Of a stretch of DNA of 10,789 bases, positions 1-6,031 are shown piece by piece (within the stretch, counting starts at the first letter, position 1; each line of letters opens with the position of its first letter). The position numbers and the translations under genes are program-made. Where the stretch lies: contig JAFYAB010000149.1 of NCBI GenBank assembly GCA_017540945.1, positions 1 to 10,789 on the forward strand. The letters run 5' to 3'. The notes under the pieces were generated by a model. That model saw only the letters and a list, made by a program, of their open reading frames with translations, had not been told where the DNA came from and made no database searches. Source of the DNA: Oscillospiraceae bacterium (GTDB lineage: Bacteria > Bacillota_A > Clostridia > Oscillospirales > Oscillospiraceae).

Positions 1-2
1 CA

Positions 3-2381
3 GGCGCGGGCTCCATCGCCGCCTACTGCATGCACATCACCGAGATCGACCCCATGCAGTACGCCCTGATCTTTGAGCGCTTCCTGAACCCGGAGCGGGT
101 CTCCATGCCCGACTTCGACACGGACTTCTGCCAGGAGCGCCGGGGCGAGGTCATCGACTACGTGACCCGGAAATACGGCAAGGACCGGGTGGCCCAGATC
201 GTCACCTTCGGCACCATGGCCGCCCGGGGCGCGGTGCGCGACGTGGCCCGGGCCCTGAACATGAGCTACGCCGAGGCGGACGTGGTGGCCAAGGCCATCC
301 CCAACGAGCTGCACATCACCCTGGAATCCGCCCTGACCAAAAACCCGAAGCTCAAGAATATGTACGACGAGGACCCCAAGGTCAAACGCCTCATCGACAC
401 CGCCCGGGACATCGAGGGCATGCCCCGCAACACCTCCACCCATGCGGCGGGGGTGGTGATCACTGCCCGGCCCGTCTCCGACTACGTGCCCCTGGCCCGG
501 AACGAGGATACCATCGTCACCCAGTTCACCATGACCACCATCGAGGAGCTGGGCCTGCTGAAGATGGACTTCCTGGGCCTGCGGAACCTCACCGTGATCG
601 ACGACGCGGAGAAGCAGATCCGCCGCCTCGCGCCCGGCTTCTCCATGAAGAAGATCCCCGACGACGATCCCGAGACCTTCGCCATGCTGGGGGAGGGCAG
701 GACCTCCGGCGTCTTCCAGCTGGAATCCACGGGCATCACCGGGGTCTGCGTGCAGATGAAGCCCCAGTCCATTGAGGATATGACCGCCATCGTGGCCCTC
801 TACCGACCGGGTCCCATGGAGTCCATTCCCAAGTTTATTCAGTCCAAGCACCACCCGGAGACCATCTCCTACATCACCCCCCAGCTCCAGCCCATCCTGA
901 ACGTGACCTACGGCTGCATCGTCTACCAGGAGCAGGTCATCGAGATCTTCCGCAAGCTGGGCGGCTACACCCTGGGCCAGGCGGACAATATGCGCCGGGC
1001 CATCTCCAAGAAGAAGCAGAACGTGATCGTCCAGGAGCGCCAGGCCTTCGTCTACGGCGACCCTGCCCGGGGCATCCCCGGGGCCGTGGCCAACGGGGTC
1101 TCCGAGCAGGCCGCCCAGCAGATCTACGACGAGATCCTGGACTTCGCCAACTACGCCTTCAACAAGGCCCATGCGGTCTGCTACGCCAAGGTCAGCTACG
1201 ACACCGCCTACCTGAAGTGCCACTGGCCCCGGCAGTACATGGCGGCCCTCATGACCTCCATGCTCTCCGACACCGAGAAGGTGGCGGGCTACATCGCCGA
1301 CTGCCGGGAAATGGGCATCGGCCTGCTGCCCCCGGACGTGAACCGCTCCGAGGACGTCTTCACCGTGGAGGGGGACAGCATCCGCTTCGGGCTCGGGGCC
1401 GTCAAGAACATCGGCCGCGGCCTGATCCGGAAGATGTGCGCCGAGCGGGAGGCCCACGGACCCTTCACCGGCATCGCCGACTTCTGCAGGCGGATGGGGG
1501 AGACGGAGCTCAACAAGCGGGCGGTGGAAAACCTGATCCGCTGCGGGGCCATGGACTGCTTCGGCCTGCGCCGGAGCCAGCTGCTGGCGGTCTACGAGTC
1601 CGTGATGACCTGGGTCAGCAATGAGAGCAAGCGGAACATCGCCGGCCAGGTGAGCTTCTTCGACAGCTACGACGACCGGGAGGCCGAAATGTCGGTCCAG
1701 GTGCCGGAGCTGCCGGAGCTGGAGCTCTTCGAGCTGCTGTCCGGCGAGAAGCAGACCACCGGCCTCTACCTCTCGGGCCACCCCATGGACAAGTACCGCA
1801 AGGCCCTGGCCCGCACCAAGGCGGTGCCCATCCGCCGGATCAGCGGGGAGGACAGCAGCTTCCGGGACGGGGATATCGTCACGGTCTGCGGCATCGTCCA
1901 GACCAAGACCACCAAGGCTACCCGCAACAGCAGCATGATGGCCTATGTGACCCTGGAGGACGACACGGCCTCCATTGAGACCCTGGTGTTTTCGACGGTG
2001 CTCGGCCGCTTCGAGCATCTGCTGGAGCCGGGCTCGGCGGTGGCCGTGGAGGCCCGGATCTCCCTGCGGGACGAGAAGCCCACCCAGCTGGTGGCCAACA
2101 GCGTGGAGGAGCTGGAGAACTTCGCCAGGACCGGCGGCGCCCCCAAGCGGGCCCTGAACCGGCTGCGGCCCTGCGGCAAGCTCTATCTGAAGCTGCCCTC
2201 CGAGGACAGCCTGGAATATCACAAGGCCCGGGCCATCCTGAACATGTTCCCGGGCTCCGTCCCGGCGGTGCTCTACTTCGCCGACACCAAGCTCCGCCGC
2301 GGCACCGGCTGCAGCCCCGAGACCGTCATGCTCGACGAGCTCCGCGCCCTTCTGGGCGAGGACGCGGTGGTGGAGAGATAA
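3..2381 (+). CDS. dnaE: DNA polymerase III subunit alpha (5'-truncated by window edge)
   Basis: This is the replicative C-family polymerase that extends DNA at the fork. The frame is open from base 3 (GAGSIAAYC...), so the N-terminal PHP domain and part of the palm lie upstream of the window. About 792 residues are visible, out of roughly 1,150 usual for DnaE. Numbering from the first internal Met (base 30), the palm motif MPDFDTDF carries the two metal-binding aspartates at residues 30 and 32, matching E. coli D401/D403. The third aspartate is in LLKMDFLGLRNL (E. coli D555). Further family blocks are VALYRPGPMESIPKF, YGCIVYQEQVIEIF and FNKAHAVCYA. An OB-fold region follows (IVTVCGIVQTKTTKATRNSS onward), as in DnaE rather than PolC. 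The gene stops with TAA immediately before a heptamer repeat array. Identification is near certain; DnaE1 versus another DnaE paralogue was not tested. Confidence 0.97.
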   Translation, partial: GAGSIAAYCMHITEIDPMQYALIFERFLNPERVSMPDFDTDFCQERRGEVIDYVTRKYGKDRVAQIVTFGTMAARGAVRDVARALNMSYAEADVVAKAIPNELHITLESALTKNPKLKNMYDEDPKVKRLIDTARDIEGMPRNTSTHAAGVVITARPVSDYVPLARNEDTIVTQFTMTTIEELGLLKMDFLGLRNLTVIDDAEKQIRRLAPGFSMKKIPDDDPETFAMLGEGRTSGVFQLESTGITGVCVQMKPQSIEDMTAIVALYRPGPMESIPKFIQSKHHPETISYITPQLQPILNVTYGCIVYQEQVIEIFRKLGGYTLGQADNMRRAISKKKQNVIVQERQAFVYGDPARGIPGAVANGVSEQAAQQIYDEILDFANYAFNKAHAVCYAKVSYDTAYLKCHWPRQYMAALMTSMLSDTEKVAGYIADCREMGIGLLPPDVNRSEDVFTVEGDSIRFGLGAVKNIGRGLIRKMCAEREAHGPFTGIADFCRRMGETELNKRAVENLIRCGAMDCFGLRRSQLLAVYESVMTWVSNESKRNIAGQVSFFDSYDDREAEMSVQVPELPELELFELLSGEKQTTGLYLSGHPMDKYRKALARTKAVPIRRISGEDSSFRDGDIVTVCGIVQTKTTKATRNSSMMAYVTLEDDTASIETLVFSTVLGRFEHLLEPGSAVAVEARISLRDEKPTQLVANSVEELENFARTGGAPKRALNRLRPCGKLYLKLPSEDSLEYHKARAILNMFPGSVPAVLYFADTKLRRGTGCSPETVMLDELRALLGEDAVVER

Positions 2382-2416
2382 GTTACAGGTGACAAGTGAC
2401 AGGTGACAGGTGACAA
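2382..2416 (+). repeat. Heptamer array GTGACAR, five units, at the end of dnaE
   Basis: Five head-to-tail heptamers begin one base after the dnaE stop codon: GTTACAG, GTGACAA, GTGACAG, GTGACAG, GTGACAA. The 26 bases at 2389-2414 are identical to 9625-9650 at the end of prmC. Both arrays lie on the same strand as the upstream gene. No coding role is apparent here. Confidence 0.9.
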
Positions 2417-2425
2417 TAAAATGTA

Positions 2426-2530
2426 GCGCGGGCAATCTGCCCGCAAATCCCTCCCGTAGGGGTCGCTCTTAGCCCGAAGCGCGGGCAATCTGCCCCAAAT
2501 CCCTCCCGTAGGGGTCGCTCTTAGCCCGAA
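2426..2530 (+). repeat. Tandem 53/52-bp duplication containing CGTAGGGG
   Basis: Two consecutive units, 2426-2478 (53 bp) and 2479-2530 (52 bp), differ only where GCCCGCAAA in the first reads GCCCCAAA in the second. Each contains GCGGGCAATC and CCGTAGGGGTCGCTC. In the first unit GCGGGCA-ATC-TGCCCGC (2428-2444) forms a perfect 7-bp stem with a 3-base loop; the second unit has lost the last G and so part of that stem. There is no T-run after the hairpin, so it does not look like a standard dnaE terminator. Confidence 0.9.
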
Positions 2531-2564
2531 GGGGTGAGCGACCCGGTATTTGCCGCAGGCAAAT
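2512..2564 (+). repeat. Two hairpins upstream of the GNAT gene
   Basis: GGGTCGCTC at 2512-2520 is the perfect reverse complement of GAGCGACCC at 2536-2544, with a 15-base loop. It is followed by ATTTGCC-GCA-GGCAAAT at 2548-2564, a perfect 7-bp stem with a 3-base loop. The first hairpin uses the end of the second 52-bp unit as its left arm. The pair lies in the probable leader of the GNAT gene. No terminator-like T-run follows, so function is unknown. Confidence 0.75.
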
Positions 2565-2596
2565 CCATGTCTGAAAACAAGCTTCGAGGAACGCAC

Positions 2597-3040
2597 ATGA
2601 TCACGATTCGAACATTTACCCGGGAAGACGCGGAGACGGTCCGGCAAATTCTGTACCCGGATCTGAGCTTAACCGCCGTTTCAGAGCTGATCGACGAATG
2701 GAACTCCGGCCTCTGCCGCGGGCGAGCTTTCGAGATATTTGCCGTCCTCTCCGACGAGAGGCTCATCGGCACCGTCTCCCTGTACGAGCACAGCGAACAC
2801 ACGGCCTCTCTCGGCGCGGAGCTGATCCCGGAGGAACGGGGCAAAGGGGCGGCGGCGGAGGCGCTTTCCCATCTGATGCGCTACGCGGCGGAAAAGGGCT
2901 ATCGCATCCTGTTGGATCAGGTCCGCAGGGATAACGCCGCCAGCATCCGCCTGCATGAAAAGCTCGCCTTCGAGACCGACGGCTATGGATACCGGAATCA
3001 GAAGGGCAGGGAAGTCGTCCTGTATCTGAAGCCGCTGTAA
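2597..3040 (+). CDS. GNAT-family N-acetyltransferase
   Basis: A 147-residue protein of the acetyl-CoA-dependent GNAT superfamily, which transfers an acetyl group to an amine on a small molecule or protein; the substrate cannot be read from sequence. It opens MITIRTFTREDAETVRQIL, a typical beta1-alpha1 start. The acetyl-CoA loop is IPEERGKGAAAEAL, fitting the R/Q-x-x-G-x-G/A pattern. DNAASIRLHEKLAFETDGY matches the C-terminal motif of RimI-like members. ATG 2597 is chosen because GAGGAA (2586-2591) lies 5 bases upstream. In-frame starts at GTG 2534 and ATG 2567 lack a good ribosome site, and GTG 2534 falls in a repeat hairpin. The gene reads as somewhat less GC-rich than its neighbours by eye. 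It appears monocistronic, ending before the terminator at 3135. Confidence 0.9.
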   Translation: MITIRTFTREDAETVRQILYPDLSLTAVSELIDEWNSGLCRGRAFEIFAVLSDERLIGTVSLYEHSEHTASLGAELIPEERGKGAAAEALSHLMRYAAEKGYRILLDQVRRDNAASIRLHEKLAFETDGYGYRNQKGREVVLYLKPL

Positions 3041-3134
3041 ACATTCAGAGCGACGGACCTGCCTGGGTGGAAAACCCTGTGGAAACTCTGTGGAAACGAT
3101 GGGGGAAAGCAGCGGATCAGAGGAACGGACAGGA

Positions 3135-3181
3135 GCCGCCCGGAAATATTCTCACAGGATATTTCCGGGCGGCGCTTTCTT
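3135..3181 (+). terminator. Strong intrinsic terminator after the GNAT gene
   Basis: A perfect 15-bp stem, GCCGCCCGGAAATAT (3135-3149) with ATATTTCCGGGCGGC (3159-3173), has a 9-base loop and is followed by the T-rich GCTTTCTTTTCT. It lies about 95 bases after the GNAT stop codon. The complementary strand shows no matching T-tract, so it should act in the + direction only. Confidence 0.92.
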
Positions 3182-3350
3182 TTCTGCGGGACCCTGGGCG
3201 GAAACCTGCTTATAAGATACAATATTGGGCTCTTGTCGCTGCGCTTCGAGAATAACAACGAGCAGGCCCGCCATCCCGACCAAAGGTTCCCCCTTGAATG
3301 TATCACAGAAAAATTCTTTTTTTCAAAAAATTTTCAAAAAGTCTTTGCAG
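3182..3350. other. Non-coding spacer between terminator and promoter
   Basis: No convincing gene on either strand. The region contains one imperfect inverted repeat, GCTCTTGT (3229-3236) against ACAACGAGC (3255-3263), which pairs with a single bulged base. From about 3306 it becomes a run of A and T tracts leading into the promoter. Short open frames here lack ribosome sites and resemble no family. Confidence 0.6.
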
Positions 3351-3383
3351 TATCTTGACAAGGGGACCGTTGTGTGCTATAAT
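3307..3383 (+). promoter_or_regulatory. Full-consensus vegetative promoter with extended -10 and A/T-tract upstream region
   Basis: TTGACA at 3355-3360 and TATAAT at 3378-3383 are separated by exactly 17 bp. TGC immediately before TATAAT supplies an extended -10. Upstream, 3310-3341 is a phased series of T and A tracts resembling an UP element. Transcription should start near 3390. This is the best promoter match in the window and it serves only the short gene at 3432. Confidence 0.92.
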
Positions 3384-3431
3384 TGGAGTATCTTAAAAAG
3401 GCGCTAAAAACGCCGGAAAGGAGCCCTTCCC

Positions 3432-3698
3432 ATGAAACAAGACAAGCTGCAGCGAGGCCAATTCACCTTCTACGCCTCCTTTTTCGAGTCCGTGGAAAAG
3501 CTGCCCAAGAGCCGCAGATACGAGGCCCTGTCTGCGATTATCCGCTTCGGCCTCTACGGCCAGGAGCCCGAGGAGCTGAGCGGATCGGCGGGCGCGGTCT
3601 TCGGGGCCGTCCGGCCCAGTCTGGAGACCGGCCGCCGCAAGGCCGCCGCCTGCGTGCTGCGGGGCGGCGCCGCCCTGCTTCCCGACGATGGACAGTAG
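3432..3698 (+). CDS. DUF6291-like N-terminal domain protein, probably a truncated remnant
   Basis: An 88-residue protein with a strong start: AAAGGAG at 3417-3423, 8 bases before ATG. The first ~70 residues (QFTFYASFFESVEKLPKS, ALSAIIRFGLYGQEPE, GAVRPSLETGRRKAAA) resemble, from memory, the DUF6291-type N-terminal domain of phage- and ICE-associated proteins in Clostridia. Those proteins usually continue with a lysine/glycine linker, a charged low-complexity stretch and a C-terminal helical domain. Here the residues after RRKAAA are out of character (CVLRGGAALLPDDGQ) and the frame ends at TAG 3696. The downstream DNA still looks like a decayed charged stretch in other frames (see repeat 3701-3760), so the gene is best read as a mobile-element remnant. 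No partner genes of a phage or ICE are present. Function is unknown; a DNA-replication link is only an association of the family. Confidence 0.65.
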   Translation: MKQDKLQRGQFTFYASFFESVEKLPKSRRYEALSAIIRFGLYGQEPEELSGSAGAVFGAVRPSLETGRRKAAACVLRGGAALLPDDGQ

Positions 3699-3700
3699 AA

Positions 3701-3760
3701 ATAGATTAAGATATAGATTAAGATATAGATTAAGATATAGATTAAGATGTAGATCAAGAT
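3701..3760 (+). repeat. 12-bp tandem repeat ATAGATTAAGAT, five units
   Basis: Four perfect copies (3701-3748) are followed by one diverged copy, GTAGATCAAGAT (3749-3760). The array begins three bases after the stop codon of the DUF6291-like gene. In frame 2 (codons starting 3701, 3704 and so on) each perfect unit reads Ile-Asp-stop-Asp, while the diverged unit reads Val-Asp-Gln-Asp. The array therefore resembles an acidic low-complexity coding repeat that has acquired TAA in place of CAA or AAA. The purine-rich tract continues to about 3815. Confidence 0.92.
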
Positions 3761-3882
3761 ATAGAGACAGACAGAGAAAGAGGCAGAGAGGGAGATGGAT
3801 TCTGAGGGGGAGAAGGCGCGTGAGCGCGAAGGGCGCGGGGGCTCTGCTCTCCCGCTCTTCCTGACAGAAAATATGAAAAATG

Positions 3883-3951
3883 TTTTACAAATCGTAAAAA
3901 AAAGCTACACTTTTCGGAACATTTGTGATATACTATATTTTGATGTAATAT
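3883..3951 (+). promoter_or_regulatory. Candidate promoter region for the lipoprotein/two-component operon
   Basis: The AT-rich stretch before the lipoprotein gene holds an inverted repeat, TTTTAC-N5-GTAAAA (3883-3899), which could be an operator. It also holds TTGTGA (3923-3928) and TAATAT (3946-3951) at 17-bp spacing, each matching 4 of 6 consensus bases. TATACT at 3929-3934 is a better -10 hexamer but has no good -35. Transcription of the operon very likely begins here; which hexamers are used is uncertain. Confidence 0.45.
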
Positions 3952-3996
3952 GGACTTTTGTGACCACATCTTGCGATAAAACGAAAAGGGAACAGT

Positions 3997-5313
3997 ATGA
4001 AACGAAAGCTGATCATTCCGATTCTGCTGCTGGTCCTGCTGCTGGCCGGCTGCTACTCCTTTGACAGCGACGATCTCTACGCGCTGCCCCAGCGCTCGAA
4101 GGAGTACCGGGAGCTGCAGACCGCGGTGGAGAACGCCCTGGGCGGCGGCAGCTACAGCGCCCCCGTCTCCGGCGCCAACCGGCAGGTCATCCAGCAGGTG
4201 GACCTGGACGGAGACGGTCAGGAGGAGGCCCTGGTTTTCTGCAAAATCGAGGGCGAGCGGCCCCTGAAGGTCCTGATCCTCAAGCGGCAGGAGGAGGGCT
4301 TTGCCCTGGCCTGCACCCTGGAGGGGGACGGCACCGCCTTCGACTCGGTCCAGTACGCCCAGATCGACGGGCGGCCGGGCCTGGAGATCCTGCTCTCCCG
4401 CCGCATCGGCGAGCAGATCCAGCAGTTTCTCAGCGTCTATTCCATGGGCCCCGAGGGCCCCGTGGAGCTGATGAGCGCGGGCTACGCCGCCTACACCGTG
4501 CTGGATCTGGACGGGGACGGCCGCTCGGACATCTTCCTGCTGCGGGCCAACGCCGACGGCCCCCGGGCCTTCGCCGAGCTCTACCGCTTCCAGAACCAGG
4601 AGCTGATGAAGGACGCCGAGGCCAGCCTCTCCACCGGGGCGGACTCGGTCAAGCGCATGCTCACGGGGCAGATCGCGGCGGGGGTGCCGGCGGTCTTCGT
4701 GGCCAGCGCCTACGACGACAGCAATCTGATCACGGACGTCTTCTCTCTGGCGAACAACGTCTTTTCCAACATCACCCAGAACGCCGAGAGCGGCCAGAGC
4801 GCCCAGACCGTCCGCAACTACTTTGTCTACTCCACCGACATCGACAACGACGGCGTCATCGAGCTGCCCAACACCCTGGTCCTGCCCGAAATCGAGGGGG
4901 ACGAGTCCTCCCTGGGCCAGTACCGGATCATCTGGTACAACCTGGGTCTGGACGGCTCCCGCAGCGAGAAAATGAGCACCTATCACAACTTTGCCGAGGG
5001 CTGGTTCCTCTATCTGCCCGAGACCTGGTGCGAGAAGCTCTGCGTCACCAAGAGCCGGACGGAGAACGGCCCGCCGGGCACGGAGTTCTTCCTGCTGGAG
5101 GAGGGGGAGCGCAGGCAGCTGGCGACGATCTACGCCTTCACCGGCGACCAGGCCCAGAGCCTCAGCGAGCAGGACGGGCGCTTCCTGCTGACCCAGCGGG
5201 GCGACGTCTGCTACGCGGCCCTGCTGTCGGAGGAGTCGGGCCTGGACCCGGAGCAGCTCCGGGCCAGATTCAGCTTTATCTCCCTGGATTTGCTGCCGGA
5301 AAACGAAAATTGA
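3997..5313 (+). CDS. Predicted lipoprotein with FG-GAP/VCBS-like calcium-loop repeats
   Basis: A 438-residue predicted cell-surface lipoprotein. Residues 1-19 form a signal peptide (MKRKLIIPILLLVLLLAGC) with lipobox LAGC, so Cys19 should be lipid-anchored to the outer face of the membrane. Three DxDxDG loops occur: DLDGDGQEE at 69-77, DLDGDGRSD at 170-178 and DIDNDGVIE at 281-289. Such loops bind calcium in FG-GAP/VCBS beta-propeller repeats, and strands such as EEALVFCKIEG and SDIFLLRANADG between them fit that fold. The C-terminal ~120 residues (WFLYLPETWCEKLCV onward) lack loops and form a separate region. AAGGGA (3986-3991) precedes ATG by 5 bases. The gene is first in an apparent operon, 31 bases ahead of the response regulator, so a role as accessory sensor or output target of that system is plausible but inferred. 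Ligand unknown. Confidence 0.88.
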   Translation: MKRKLIIPILLLVLLLAGCYSFDSDDLYALPQRSKEYRELQTAVENALGGGSYSAPVSGANRQVIQQVDLDGDGQEEALVFCKIEGERPLKVLILKRQEEGFALACTLEGDGTAFDSVQYAQIDGRPGLEILLSRRIGEQIQQFLSVYSMGPEGPVELMSAGYAAYTVLDLDGDGRSDIFLLRANADGPRAFAELYRFQNQELMKDAEASLSTGADSVKRMLTGQIAAGVPAVFVASAYDDSNLITDVFSLANNVFSNITQNAESGQSAQTVRNYFVYSTDIDNDGVIELPNTLVLPEIEGDESSLGQYRIIWYNLGLDGSRSEKMSTYHNFAEGWFLYLPETWCEKLCVTKSRTENGPPGTEFFLLEEGERRQLATIYAFTGDQAQSLSEQDGRFLLTQRGDVCYAALLSEESGLDPEQLRARFSFISLDLLPENEN

Positions 5314-5344
5314 TCCGCGTTACTGAGGAAGAAAGGAAACAGAT

Positions 5345-6031
5345 ATGAAGAAAGTACTGATTTTGGAGGACGAGGTCAGCATTCGCAGCTTTGTGGTGAT
5401 CAATCTGCGGCGGGCCGGCTATGACGCCATCGAGGCGGGCACCGGGGCCGAGGCCCTGGAGAAGCTGCGGGAGAACCCCGACATCGGCGTGGCGATCCTG
5501 GACATCATGCTGCCGGATATGGACGGCTTCGAGGTCTGCCGGAACATTCGCGCCACCAACAAGAGCATCGGCATTATCATGCTCACCGCCCGCACCCAGG
5601 AGATGGACAAGGTCACGGGTCTGATGACCGGGGCCGACGACTATGTCACCAAGCCCTTCTCCCCGGCGGAGCTGACGGCCAGGATCGACGCCCTCTACCG
5701 CCGCATCGGCGGGGATGTGAACGCCGACGCCGAGGTGCTGAGCCAGGGCGTCTTCGAGCTGAACACCCGCAACCGGACCCTGGAGAAGAACGGCCAGCGC
5801 ATCAAGCTGACCCAGGTGGAGTACGCCATCATGAAGCTCTTCATGCAGAATCCGGGCCGGGCCCTGTCCCGGGAGGACATCCTGAGCTCCGTTTGGGGCC
5901 GGGACTACGACGGCGAGCTGAAGATCGTGGACGTGAACATCCGCCGTCTGCGGATCAAGATCGAGAACGACACCGCCAATCCCAGCTTTATCACCACCGT
6001 CTGGGGCTTCGGCTATAAATGGGGTGCTTGA
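5345..6031 (+). CDS. OmpR/PhoB-family response regulator
   Basis: A 228-residue two-domain DNA-binding regulator acting in the cytoplasm. The receiver domain (1-~120) has the acidic pocket E8-D9-E10, phosphoacceptor Asp53 in LDIMLPDMDG, Thr81 (MLTAR) and Lys103 in KPF. All catalytic positions are intact, so it should be phosphorylated by a partner kinase. The winged-helix domain (~130-228) includes IKLTQVEYAIMKLFMQNPGR, the recognition-helix region VDVNIRRLRIKIE and the wing FITTVWGFGYKWG, which defines the OmpR/PhoB class. AAAGGA (5332-5337) lies 7 bases before ATG. The gene overlaps the kinase start by 13 bases, indicating translational coupling. Resemblance to ResD/PhoP/YycF-like regulators is generic; the regulon cannot be inferred. 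Confidence 0.96.
   Translation: MKKVLILEDEVSIRSFVVINLRRAGYDAIEAGTGAEALEKLRENPDIGVAILDIMLPDMDGFEVCRNIRATNKSIGIIMLTARTQEMDKVTGLMTGADDYVTKPFSPAELTARIDALYRRIGGDVNADAEVLSQGVFELNTRNRTLEKNGQRIKLTQVEYAIMKLFMQNPGRALSREDILSSVWGRDYDGELKIVDVNIRRLRIKIENDTANPSFITTVWGFGYKWGA

Noticed and set aside
2382..2416. Heptamer array as a CRISPR or integron attachment site
   Set aside because: Units are contiguous with no spacers, and no integrase or att-like core is visible.
2534..2596. Earlier GTG 2534 or ATG 2567 start for the GNAT protein
   Set aside because: The extra N-terminus would be encoded by repeat hairpins and has no ribosome site, whereas ATG 2597 has GAGGAA at good spacing and begins at the expected first strand of the fold.
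2998..3306. Minus-strand 102-codon frame and the + frame at 3067-3255 in the spacer after the GNAT gene
   Set aside because: Both run through the intrinsic terminator stem, lack ribosome sites and resemble no known protein.
3554..3757. Minus-strand open frame with an Ile-Tyr-Ile-Leu repeat that looks like a membrane protein
   Set aside because: It is only the antisense reading of the 12-bp tandem repeat and of the DUF6291-like gene; there is no ribosome site or family resemblance.
3795..4064. 89-codon + frame beginning MDSEGEKARE between the 12-bp repeat and the lipoprotein gene
   Set aside because: It has no good ribosome site, crosses the promoter region and overlaps the lipoprotein start. 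Its charged beginning is better explained as the tail of the decayed upstream gene.
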